From NCBI GenBank assembly GCA_050050615.1, contig JASFTV010000047.1, forward strand, positions 1 through 15,501: a DNA stretch of 15,501 bases, read 5' to 3'. The notes beneath the pieces were generated by a model, which did not search any database, had not been told where the DNA came from, and saw nothing but the letters and a program-made list of their open reading frames with translations. Below, in pieces: positions 1-6,750 of the stretch; the stretch's first letter is position 1, and each line of letters starts with the position of its first letter. The position numbers and the translations under genes were made by a program. This DNA comes from JASFTV01 sp050050615 (lineage in GTDB: Bacteria; Desulfobacterota; DSM-4660; Desulfatiglandales; HGW-15).

Positions 1-59
1 GCCGTCGGCGTTGGTCGTCCAGACCGCAACTATACGCTCAGTAGCCCTTTCAACGGCCG

Positions 60-92
60 TTCGACCTGCTCACGGCCCTGAGTAAAGTCGAA
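60..92. repeat. REP-like imperfect palindrome
   Basis: The arms TTCGAC (60-65) and GTCGAA (87-92) are perfect inverted copies, and the interior contains CCCTGAGTAAAGTCGAAGGG-like text. Short elements of the form CCCTGAG...GTCGAAGGG are scattered through intergenic regions of many bacterial genomes. I infer that this is one such dispersed element, but only one copy is visible in the window, so its repetitive nature is not shown here. Confidence 0.4.
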
Positions 93-163
93 GGGCACCA
101 AATTTTTGCCAGTCGCCCCGGAGCAGCCCCATACGAGCCGCTTTCAAGCGAAGATACGCTTCT

Positions 164-203
164 GTGCCCCGCTCTTTGAGCGGGACAGGCCTGCCCGGGG
201 CAC
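164..203. repeat. Nested inverted repeat (compound hairpin)
   Basis: The outer arms GTGCCCCG (164-171) and CGGGGCAC (196-203) are perfect complements. Inside them, CCCGCTC (168-174) and GAGCGGG (178-184) form an alternative 7-bp stem with a TTT loop. The palindromes CAGGCCTG (186-193) and CCCGGG (194-199) follow. No T-run follows on either strand, so a plain intrinsic terminator is unlikely. The two stems share bases 168-171 and cannot both form. Its role is unknown: it could be a dispersed repeat, a structured RNA fragment or a relic. Confidence 0.5.
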
Positions 204-311
204 CTATTGATGTTATGGGGGCGTGAAAGGAGCCCCTTGCAAATTTGAGTTGCGGATCTGAGAGACCAACCCCGACGGCCCCCGGTCGATATTGTCATTT
301 GGATAAGTTAT

Positions 312-322
312 TTGTGTTACAA
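312..322. promoter_or_regulatory. Candidate FadR/GntR-type operator before the racemase gene
   Basis: TTGTGTTACAA is an 11-bp palindrome (TTGT-N3-ACAA) ending 19 bases before the racemase ATG. It fits TNGTNNNACNA, the pattern known for FadR-subfamily GntR regulators such as LldR. It differs from the site at 7885-7895, read on the minus strand as TTGTGCGACAA, only in the two bases after TTGTG. An overlapping inverted repeat TGTGTT-AC-AACACA spans 313-326. Binding by the regulator encoded at 9972-10709 is inference. Confidence 0.5.
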
Positions 323-341
323 CACACTAGGAGTCGAAGCG

Positions 342-998
342 ATGAAACGTCTGGCAGTCATACATACCGTGCTTTTTCTCGCCGACCTTTTCAAAAAGAA
401 ACTTAGCGAACGTTATCCTGATCTTGAATCCTTCCACGTGGTCGATGAAAGCCTTCTAAGAGACCTCCTTCAAGCAGGAGGACTGACCCCGAATATCATT
501 CGCCGTGTAGCCACTCAGGCTGGATTGGCCAGGGACGCAGGAGCCGAAGCCATCCTTTTTACCTGTTCTTCGACCTCACCGGCCGTGGACGTGGTCCGGC
601 CCATGCTGGATATCCCCATTTTGAAAATAGATGATCCGATGGCTGAGAAAGCTGTAAGATTAGGTAGGAAGGTCGGTGTCGTCTGCACGGCATCCAGCAC
701 TCCAGAGGCCAGCAAGAACCTGGTCATAGCACACGCGGTTAAACAGGGTAAAGAAGTTGAGGTCGTGGTGAGGCTTGAATCGGAGGCGTTTGAGGCGGTG
801 ATGCGTGGCGACAAAGCCCGGCATGATCAGTTGGTTGGGGATGCTGTGGTGGACTTGAGCAAAGAAACAGATGTGGTGGTACTGGCCCAAGCATCCATGG
901 CTCATTTGGCGCCAGCCCTGAACGAAAGCTCCTCAGTTCCTGTTCTGGCTAGTCCGGAGCTCTGTGTGGATGCCCTGGCTGACTTTCTCAGGGATTAG
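342..998 (+). CDS. Asp/Glu racemase superfamily protein lacking the second catalytic Cys
   Basis: A 218-residue cytosolic protein of the aspartate/glutamate/hydantoin racemase superfamily, close to the usual length (about 220-250). The start is ATG 342, preceded by AGGAG at 329-333 with 8 bases between; the longer TTG start at 312 has no such site and falls inside a palindrome. The first half carries the N-terminal catalytic-type cysteine in FTCSSTSPA (Cys75). In the second half, where two-thiol relatives have a Cys (for example LGCAGMA), this protein reads LAQASMA, so Gln183 stands in that place. Cys115 and Cys208 are in other positions. A classical two-base racemase is therefore doubtful. 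A one-thiol isomerase or decarboxylase-like lyase (compare arylmalonate decarboxylase) is possible, and the substrate is unknown. It is the only plus-strand gene and is convergent with the LarA-like gene, overlapping it by 4 bases. Confidence 0.8.
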   Translation: MKRLAVIHTVLFLADLFKKKLSERYPDLESFHVVDESLLRDLLQAGGLTPNIIRRVATQAGLARDAGAEAILFTCSSTSPAVDVVRPMLDIPILKIDDPMAEKAVRLGRKVGVVCTASSTPEASKNLVIAHAVKQGKEVEVVVRLESEAFEAVMRGDKARHDQLVGDAVVDLSKETDVVVLAQASMAHLAPALNESSSVPVLASPELCVDALADFLRD

Positions 999-2242
999 CG
1001 GTTGTGAGGAAAAGGGAGGAGGCGACCGTTTTCGTCGAAGGTGACATTCAGGGGCGTCTCGCTGATTTCAAGGTCTTTCCTTTCCCTGAGTTCCGGCAGA
1101 AGGGCTTCAGAAACCCAAAGTCTTTCAAGACGAAGGGTGTTGGTGATACGGGCCATTCTGACGCGGGTGAGCTCGGGAACCTTGGACAAAGCGGTCTCAA
1201 TCGCTGCCCGGTCATTTTCCAGAAAGATGGGCATCTTGGCGCTGGACCAGATGCCGCTGGTTAAGGCGTTGGTGTAAGTCGATTTGTAATCCACCTTGTC
1301 GATCACGCGGCGGGTTGTCAGATCTACCATGCCTATACCGACTGCATTGCCGTGGGATTCGGGAGTTAGGTCAAGAAGTACAATCGTACGGTAATCCGGC
1401 TTCCTGGGTCCGCCCTGGCGCCGCCAGAAACCGATCACATTCGGGTCAATCCCAGCGCCACTGATGTTTTTGCCCATTTCATCAACGATCAGGATATCGA
1501 GGTCGTCCGTGGGGATCGTGGGCAGCAAGCTTTTGGCGATTTTCAGAAATTCGGTATCTACTTCGATGAACTTATGGGGAAGTGCTAATCGGATGGTATG
1601 GGTTTCCTCTTTGGCGTTTTCAAGAATCGCCACCCCGAACAGGACCGACACGCGATCCAGAAGCATCTTGGCTGCTGGAGCGATCGACTCGCCAAGACCA
1701 TGCCTGTGCATGCTTACCGCACCCTCATGCTTGCCACAGCCCACCGTCAGCATTTTGCACAGGCCAGACTCGATTGGTCCCCGAAATACCGTGTGGGGTT
1801 TGACCCGATTGATGATGACCAGGTGATCCGCTTCCAAGGCATCCTTGGCCATTAAGACTTCGGCTCCGGACTCAAGACGTCCAATAGAGACCGTCTCCAT
1901 ATCGGACCGAACAGGCGCTTCCACAGACAACTCAGTGATACCCAGATGAGCCAGTATTTCCTCCTGACCGTAAGGGGTTGCGCCACCGTGAGATCCCATG
2001 GCCGGCATGATGAAGGGCCTCAAACTCAATTCCTCCAAACTCCTCACGGTTGCGGAAACGATAGCTTGTAGATTTCGGATGCCCCGGGACCCCACCGCGA
2101 CAGCGACGGACTGACCGGAGATGATCTGGTCCGCAAAGTTATGGCGAGCAATCTCATGCCGGACCAGACTGGCTACGTCCGGTTCGGGGGAGTCGTCGAA
2201 CCGTTGTCTGATTTCATAAAGGGGAGGATAGGTAACTGTCAC
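995..2242 (-). CDS. LarA-like protein (DUF2088 / nickel-pincer racemase family)
   Basis: A 415-residue homologue of lactate racemase LarA. LarA binds a nickel-pincer nucleotide and racemises or epimerises 2-hydroxyacids. Residues lining up with LarA function are visible: His85 in MGSHGGATPYGQ (LarA His108), His150 in NRVKPH (LarA His174) and Lys163 in SGLCKML (LarA Lys184, which anchors the pincer). The C-terminal half, with SHGNAVGIGMVDL near residue 297, belongs to a divergent branch of the family. The start is GTG at 2242, with a modest AGGTGG about 10 bases upstream. It lies 244 bases after the AbfD-like dehydratase on the same strand, so it may have its own promoter. The cofactor-building genes larB, larC and larE are not in the window. 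The true substrate is unknown; a 2-hydroxyacid would suit the dehydrogenase upstream. Confidence 0.8.
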   Translation of the reverse strand: MTVTYPPLYEIRQRFDDSPEPDVASLVRHEIARHNFADQIISGQSVAVAVGSRGIRNLQAIVSATVRSLEELSLRPFIMPAMGSHGGATPYGQEEILAHLGITELSVEAPVRSDMETVSIGRLESGAEVLMAKDALEADHLVIINRVKPHTVFRGPIESGLCKMLTVGCGKHEGAVSMHRHGLGESIAPAAKMLLDRVSVLFGVAILENAKEETHTIRLALPHKFIEVDTEFLKIAKSLLPTIPTDDLDILIVDEMGKNISGAGIDPNVIGFWRRQGGPRKPDYRTIVLLDLTPESHGNAVGIGMVDLTTRRVIDKVDYKSTYTNALTSGIWSSAKMPIFLENDRAAIETALSKVPELTRVRMARITNTLRLERLWVSEALLPELRERKDLEISETPLNVTFDENGRLLPFPHNR

Positions 2243-2486
2243 TTCGTTTTATCCACCTCACCTTCCCATGTAAGTGGCTGCCAAATAAAAAGCAGGAGCG
2301 CATGTTTTTCCAAGCTGCGGAGAAAGATAAGGCAGCATTAGCTGGATCGTAACATTTTAGCCTTATGAAACAGCTCGGTGATGGTATTGGCCATGGGGGT
2401 CTCTTTTCAAAAACGAAGGGCATCGAGGAACAGTTATGCAAAAAGGGGTCACAAAGGCGAACTCGACCTCAGAGGGGGCTTCCAAG
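2243..2486. other. Intergenic spacer between dehydratase and LarA-like genes
   Basis: The longest gap inside the catabolic cluster (244 bases). Short open frames cross it on both strands, but none has a ribosome binding site or a recognisable domain. A weak inverted repeat, GCTGC/GCAGC, lies around 2315-2340. I could not find a strong terminator or promoter. The LarA-like gene may be read through from the kor operon or separately expressed. Confidence 0.5.
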
Positions 2487-3926
2487 TTATTCGTCTTCGA
2501 TGCCTGCGAGTTTTCTTGCTGCTTTCTTTCTGGCCTGTATGTCGGACTCCCTGAATATGGTGATCCGGTGGGCCGCGGGTGAGCCACCGCCGTGGATGTC
2601 GGAAATGGTGTCCGCACTTTCCATGGCCAGTTTCTCCACGAGCCGAAACATCTTGATTCTGTGCTCGGAAGGGACGTCGGTCGCGCCCTTGAGGTACTTC
2701 TTGAGCAAAGGCCCGACGTCGGGGTTGTTAAAGTCTCTATCTGAAGGCAAGTCAGCCACGAAACCGCCCGCCACATCGATCATCAAGCGAGTGGCTTCGG
2801 CCATTTCCTTGCCTTCGTGTATTTTCGATGCGTTGGCCAGAACGGGATCGATAAAAAAGGTTCCCGAAGGCTCCTGCTTTCCTTCGTACGAGGCGGCCAG
2901 GCTGCAACCATAAAGCGTCTCGGCCCTATGAATCATGTCTATGACCTTTTCCTTAAGCTGGCTGGCCTTTGCCGTGCCATTGTAATCCATCATGTTCAGG
3001 GCCGCGCCTGTCATACAGTCTATTTTGCCTGCTTTACAGCCCCCGTGGCTCTGACGGTGGAAGGCCGAAAAACGGGCCACGAGATCAGCCGCGAATGCGA
3101 CCTCCCCGCACATGAAAACCCGTTCCCAAGGGACGAACACGTCATTGAAGATCAGGGTGGGAGCGTATTTGGAATATTGGACATTGCCGCAATCACAGCC
3201 GTCCAACTCACGGGTGTCCAGGCTGTTCCGGCCAACCACATGGATGACGCCTTCCGTATCAGAGGGAATGGCGAACGCTAAGGCGAACTCCTCTTCACCC
3301 TCCCGTAGAGCCCTTGTAGGAAGGATGATCAGTTCGTGGGAGGAAAGCGAGCCGGTTTGGTGGGTCTTAGCACCCCGCACCACGATACCGTCATCTAGCC
3401 TTTCCACCAGGTGCAGGTAAACGTCTTTGTCAGGCTGGTTCTTGGGGGAGAGGGAACGATCCCCTTTGACATCTGTCACCCCGGCGTTGCCGGTGTAATC
3501 GTTCTTCTGCATGTATTTGATGAACGCTATCACACGGTCATGGTACTTGGTGCCGTGCTTCTGGTCGATATCGTAAGCCACGATGGATAATGCGCACATA
3601 CAGTCCATGCCCGTGCAACGTTGGTGGCAAGTGCCGACGCGCCGGCCGAGAATGCGGTTGATTTTTACCCTGGCCACAAGGTCCTGAATGGATGCAGGCG
3701 GCAGATTGAACCGGTTGACAGGTTCGTTAATCAAGGGGCTCACTGTCACAACCAGGTCTCTATGTTCCGGGTCTTCCGCCAGGGCGTAAGTCGCCCCTGT
3801 CGCTTCGATTCCTGCCCTGATACGCGGATTGTCAACGACATGATCAATCTTCTCTCCAAACATGTAGACAGTGGGTTTCAGAGCTCTTAGTGATTCGATG
3901 TATTCGGCTTTTGTCATCAAACCCAT
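2487..3926 (-). CDS. 4-hydroxybutyryl-CoA dehydratase (AbfD)-like [4Fe-4S]/FAD enzyme
   Basis: A 479-residue member of the AbfD/HpaB flavoprotein family. In Clostridium aminobutyricum AbfD the [4Fe-4S] cluster is held by Cys99, Cys103, His292 and Cys299. Here Cys100 and Cys104 (GTCHQRCTGMDC) and His290 and Cys297 (AFHRQSHGGCK) have the same spacing, so cluster binding should be intact. The monooxygenase HpaB lacks this set, which argues against an oxygen-dependent hydroxylase. AbfD removes water from 4-hydroxybutyryl-CoA by a ketyl-radical mechanism and also isomerises vinylacetyl-CoA to crotonyl-CoA. The start is ATG 3926 with AGGAG 9 bases upstream. The gene begins 6 bases after the kor gamma stop, so it is almost surely cotranscribed with the kor genes. 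That pairing suggests that the acyl-CoA made by Kor, or a derivative, feeds this enzyme. The exact substrate is uncertain because the family has many uncharacterised branches. Confidence 0.85.
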   Translation of the reverse strand: MGLMTKAEYIESLRALKPTVYMFGEKIDHVVDNPRIRAGIEATGATYALAEDPEHRDLVVTVSPLINEPVNRFNLPPASIQDLVARVKINRILGRRVGTCHQRCTGMDCMCALSIVAYDIDQKHGTKYHDRVIAFIKYMQKNDYTGNAGVTDVKGDRSLSPKNQPDKDVYLHLVERLDDGIVVRGAKTHQTGSLSSHELIILPTRALREGEEEFALAFAIPSDTEGVIHVVGRNSLDTRELDGCDCGNVQYSKYAPTLIFNDVFVPWERVFMCGEVAFAADLVARFSAFHRQSHGGCKAGKIDCMTGAALNMMDYNGTAKASQLKEKVIDMIHRAETLYGCSLAASYEGKQEPSGTFFIDPVLANASKIHEGKEMAEATRLMIDVAGGFVADLPSDRDFNNPDVGPLLKKYLKGATDVPSEHRIKMFRLVEKLAMESADTISDIHGGGSPAAHRITIFRESDIQARKKAARKLAGIEDE

Positions 3927-3932
3927 AATCTC

Positions 3933-4502
3933 TCACTCCTTATTATTTGTAGCACCTGAAGATAGCTGGCTTTTCGTAGCTTGTACGCCCTTGTCAAAGG
4001 CCACGAGGTTCAGTTCTTCTTTCCCTTTGGGCACGGCCTCAGCAATGGCCTTTTTAAGAGCCTCGCGGCTGACGAGTTCAGTGGCTTGCCATAAAGCCCC
4101 AAGCATGACGATATTGGCCACCATGGGGGTTCCCAGTTCGCGGCGGGCGATCGAAGTGGCGGGAACCTTGACAACCCGCTCGATATCCGGTGGAGGCTGA
4201 GCGATCATATCGCTGTCTATGATAAGGAGCCCTCCAGACTTGAGCCCCTTGGCAAACCGATTGATAGAGTCCTGGGCTTGGGCCACGAGGATGTCAGGTT
4301 CGGTCACCCGGGGAAAATCCACAGGGACGTCGGAGATGATGACCCACGTCGCAGCAAAACCGCCTCTAAGTTCAGAGGAATAAGCCTGGGTCTGAACAGC
4401 GTATTTACCATCATGATTTACTGCTGCTGTGCCCAAAATGATTCCGGCCAAAATGGAACCCTGCCCGCCGACACCGGCTATCGTCAAATCAATCTGCGTC
4501 AT
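3933..4502 (-). CDS. korC: 2-oxoacid:ferredoxin oxidoreductase, gamma subunit
   Basis: A 189-residue gamma subunit of the four-subunit 2-oxoacid:ferredoxin oxidoreductase (Kor/Vor type). It carries the N-terminal GVGGQGS loop (residues 10-16) and the conserved YSSELRGG motif (41-48), both typical of this subunit and of the equivalent domain in pyruvate:ferredoxin oxidoreductase. The chosen ATG at 4502 is one base after the beta subunit stop (4504-4506) and has GAGGG 8 bases upstream; an upstream TTG at 4517 would overlap korB and is less likely. It acts in the cytosol with alpha, beta and the ferredoxin-like delta subunit. Oxoacid preference (2-oxoglutarate, branched-chain or other) cannot be told from sequence by eye, so the kor symbol is a family label. 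Confidence 0.9.
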   Translation of the reverse strand: MTQIDLTIAGVGGQGSILAGIILGTAAVNHDGKYAVQTQAYSSELRGGFAATWVIISDVPVDFPRVTEPDILVAQAQDSINRFAKGLKSGGLLIIDSDMIAQPPPDIERVVKVPATSIARRELGTPMVANIVMLGALWQATELVSREALKKAIAEAVPKGKEELNLVAFDKGVQATKSQLSSGATNNKE

Positions 4503-4503
4503 T

Positions 4504-5331
4504 CTACTTGCCCTCAACTTGCTGTCGCATTAAAGCGACCGACTCGGAAAGTTCTGGCTTGTCTCTGTCCACGAATTCCCCAACGATGATCTTACCTTCT
4601 AAATCGGGGGGGTCCATGTTGGCCGCTTTGCCGACCCTAACGCTGTTTTCTTTGAAGTGCTTTAGGATGTCCACAGCCTTGCCGAGCTTGCTGGCCCGTC
4701 CGTATTGAACCGGACATTGGCTAAGGGCCTCGATGAGGGCGAAGCCCCTTTTCTGGATGCCTTTCTTGATGGATTTGGTCATCTGCCTGGGATGGTAGGT
4801 CGTCCATCGAGCGACGTATGATGCGCCGGCTGCCACCACCAGGCTCGAGATATCAAAGGCATGTTCCATGTTGCCGTAAGGGCTGGTAATGGTGGTCAAA
4901 CCACGGGGTGTGGTGGGCGCTGTCTGGCCGCCGGTCATGCCGTATATGCCGTTGTTAACCAGGACCACGGTCAGGTCGATGTTGCGCCGTGCCGCATGGA
5001 TGAGGTGATTGCCGCCAATGGCACTGAGGTCGCCGTCACCGCTGGCCACGAAGACCTGCTTGTGGGGGAGCCCCATCTTGATCCCGGTGGCGTAAGCGAT
5101 AGGCCGCCCATGGGTGGTGTGCAAGGTGTCAGCAGCAAAAAGAGGGCTGGGTATCCAGCCCGAGCAGCCAATACCGGCGACAAAGACAAAATCGTCCATG
5201 CTAAGCCCTAGCTCATCGATAGCCCGAAGGATCGCCTGGATGATGATGCCGTTGCCACAGCCGGGGCAGTTGGTCGTCCGGGTGACCTGGGGTCGCGTAT
5301 ATCTTTTTAGAGGATGCACGTCTTCCCTCAT
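4504..5331 (-). CDS. korB: 2-oxoacid:ferredoxin oxidoreductase, beta (TPP-binding) subunit
   Basis: A 275-residue thiamine-diphosphate subunit that carries out decarboxylation and CoA acylation. The TPP/Mg motif is GDGD (residues 98-101) through NN at 126-127. Cysteines 22 and 25 (NCPGCGNG), 56 (GIGCSGW) and 206 (SQCPVQYGR) match the four [4Fe-4S] ligands of OFOR beta subunits. The start ATG overlaps the alpha subunit stop as ATGA at 5328-5331, a sign of translational coupling. The length is normal for the four-subunit class. It transfers electrons through its cluster to the delta ferredoxin encoded at the head of the kor group. Confidence 0.93.
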   Translation of the reverse strand: MREDVHPLKRYTRPQVTRTTNCPGCGNGIIIQAILRAIDELGLSMDDFVFVAGIGCSGWIPSPLFAADTLHTTHGRPIAYATGIKMGLPHKQVFVASGDGDLSAIGGNHLIHAARRNIDLTVVLVNNGIYGMTGGQTAPTTPRGLTTITSPYGNMEHAFDISSLVVAAGASYVARWTTYHPRQMTKSIKKGIQKRGFALIEALSQCPVQYGRASKLGKAVDILKHFKENSVRVGKAANMDPPDLEGKIIVGEFVDRDKPELSESVALMRQQVEGK

Positions 5332-6482
5332 TGCATCAACTCCCGTATTTTGCTCAAAATATATTTAGGGTCGTGAACCTGGCCGAGAATCTCCGGGCCT
5401 AGAAACTCAACCCGTGAGGCGTGGGCTGACTCCGCCTTAATGTATGGGAAGAGTTGGCCGGTATTGTTTTCTAAAACCAGGACGTGGTCAGTGGACTCAG
5501 CCGCAAGCCGAACCTCTTTGTCCGGGAAGGGCCAGGCGGTCTTGAGTCGAAGCGTGCCGACCTCCAGTCCCTCAGAGCGGGCCATGGTCGCGGCGGAGCG
5601 CGCCGCTCGGGAAACTGTTCCATAAGAAACAAGAACCATTTTAGCGCCAGCGTAATCTGCTTCAACTTCAACGATTCGGTCTCGGTGTCCGAGGACTTTT
5701 TGAATGGGCGTTGTTATGTAGCGGTGCATCACTTCAGGGTCACTCAGGTTGCGCATGCCCCGTGCGTCGTGGCACGAACTGGTCACATGGGCCTTGAAGG
5801 CACGCCCGAAGACAGGCATAGGCGCGACCTCAGGGTCCAGAAAGTCTCCCCGGGTCAAAGGCTCTCCACCCAGAGTGATCTTCCGTTCGGACAGGGCAAG
5901 CTCTCCCTCTTCAGGAATGATAACCCGCTCACGCATATGGCCGACAAATCCATCGGCCAGGACAAAGACCGGCACCCGATATTGCTCGGCCAGATTAAAG
6001 GCCCGCACGGTGAGATCAAAAATCTCCTGGGGACTTTCCGGGCAGAGGCCGATAATCTGATAGTCTCCATGAGATCCTCTGGCGACTTGGACCATGTCGC
6101 CAGCCAGACCCACAGAAGGAACGCCCGTGGAAGGGCCTAGACGCTGAACATCGACGATCACAAGGGGAGTTTCGGTGGCTACAGCAAAACCGATATTCTC
6201 CTGCATCAGGCTAATGCCCGGACCAGAAGTTACGGTCATGGATTTGAGCCCGGACCACGAAGCGCCTATGGCTGAGCAAATTGCACTGATCTCGTCTTCC
6301 ATCTGCATCATGGTCCCACCCACAGTGGGCAATCTTGAGCATAGCTCGTTGAAAACCTCGCTAGCCGGCGTGATTGGATATCCTGCGGCAAACTGGCATC
6401 CAGCTGCGATCGCCCCTTCAGCGCACGCCAGATTGCCCATCATGAAATGGGTTCCTGAATTGAGTCGTTTCGAATCACCCAT
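5328..6482 (-). CDS. korA: 2-oxoacid:ferredoxin oxidoreductase, alpha subunit
   Basis: A 384-residue alpha subunit containing the pyrimidine-side TPP domain and the C-terminal transketolase-like domain. The signature YPITPASE is at residues 35-42, and the N-terminal half carries the strongly conserved TSGPGISLMQENIGFA segment. The frame is open to 6617, but the start is placed at ATG 6482: an AGGAGAGG site lies about 9 bases upstream, the protein begins in the usual family position, and the extra 45 residues look unrelated (they are antisense to or out of frame with the ferredoxin gene). With this start it still overlaps the ferredoxin gene by 8 bases. Substrate range is not readable from the sequence. 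Confidence 0.93.
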   Translation of the reverse strand: MGDSKRLNSGTHFMMGNLACAEGAIAAGCQFAAGYPITPASEVFNELCSRLPTVGGTMMQMEDEISAICSAIGASWSGLKSMTVTSGPGISLMQENIGFAVATETPLVIVDVQRLGPSTGVPSVGLAGDMVQVARGSHGDYQIIGLCPESPQEIFDLTVRAFNLAEQYRVPVFVLADGFVGHMRERVIIPEEGELALSERKITLGGEPLTRGDFLDPEVAPMPVFGRAFKAHVTSSCHDARGMRNLSDPEVMHRYITTPIQKVLGHRDRIVEVEADYAGAKMVLVSYGTVSRAARSAATMARSEGLEVGTLRLKTAWPFPDKEVRLAAESTDHVLVLENNTGQLFPYIKAESAHASRVEFLGPEILGQVHDPKYILSKIRELMQ

Positions 6483-6723
6483 GGTTTGGTTCCTCTCCTT
6501 CTGTTGAGCGGGCATCCTCCACAACGATAGCAAAGTCAGGGCAAAAAACCATGCAGTTGCCACAACTTGTGCATTCCATTTCATCCGGTGGGTTGGGCGG
6601 CAAATAGCCGGCCTCATTCATCTGTTCAGACACAGTAAATAGCGCCTTCGGACAGACAAAAGCGCAGATCCCACAATCCTCCATGCCTTTGCAGGAGTGC
6701 GGAAACATGATCACTTTTGGCAT
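6475..6723 (-). CDS. korD: Ferredoxin-like delta subunit of 2-oxoacid oxidoreductase (2x[4Fe-4S])
   Basis: An 82-residue dicluster ferredoxin. Cluster motifs are Cys11, Cys17, Cys20, Cys24-Pro and Cys51, Cys54, Cys57, Cys61-Pro. The second is the standard CX2CX2CX3CP. In the first the opening spacing is five residues (SCKGMEDCGIC), three longer than the usual two. It should pass electrons from the beta subunit to a free ferredoxin. GAGGAGG lies just upstream of the ATG with a short spacer. The gene starts 27 bases after the dehydrogenase stop and overlaps korA by 8 bases, giving the common delta-alpha-beta-gamma order. Confidence 0.92.
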   Translation of the reverse strand: MPKVIMFPHSCKGMEDCGICAFVCPKALFTVSEQMNEAGYLPPNPPDEMECTSCGNCMVFCPDFAIVVEDARSTEGEEPNHG

Positions 6724-6750
6724 AAATCCTCCTCGTAAGATCCTACCGGA

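Larger units (their letters stand above)
1..311. other. Gene-free region rich in inverted repeats
   Basis: I see no credible gene here. The only open frame of any length, on the minus strand at about 50-298, has the composition of chance translation (rich in Arg, Ser, Gly) and no recognisable domain or ribosome binding site. The stretch does hold several inverted repeats: 60-65/87-92, 146-150/157-161, 164-171/196-203 enclosing 168-174/178-184, and 218-222/232-236. It leads into the racemase gene on the plus strand. I found no convincing -35/-10 pair for that gene. Confidence 0.6.

Noticed and set aside
50..298. Open frame of 82 codons on the minus strand
   Set aside because: No ribosome binding site or domain, composition like chance translation, and it crosses the inverted repeats.
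312..341. Earlier TTG start for the racemase
   Set aside because: No Shine-Dalgarno before it, it falls inside the candidate operator, and ATG 342 has a well-placed AGGAG and a normal family N-terminus.
2365..2913. Plus-strand open frame of 182 codons
   Set aside because: Antisense to the AbfD-like gene for most of its length, with no recognisable features.
2487..3926. Oxygen-dependent 4-hydroxyphenylacetate 3-hydroxylase (HpaB) identity
   Set aside because: The Cys-x3-Cys and His-x6-Cys cluster ligands of AbfD are present, and the neighbours are ferredoxin-linked anaerobic enzymes.
5484..6140. Long plus-strand open frame (218 codons)
   Set aside because: Lies entirely antisense to korA, which has clear family motifs; the antisense product shows no domain.
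6483..6617. N-terminal extension of KorA including a hydrophobic stretch
   Set aside because: The extension is an out-of-frame reading of the ferredoxin gene; ATG 6482 has a good ribosome binding site.
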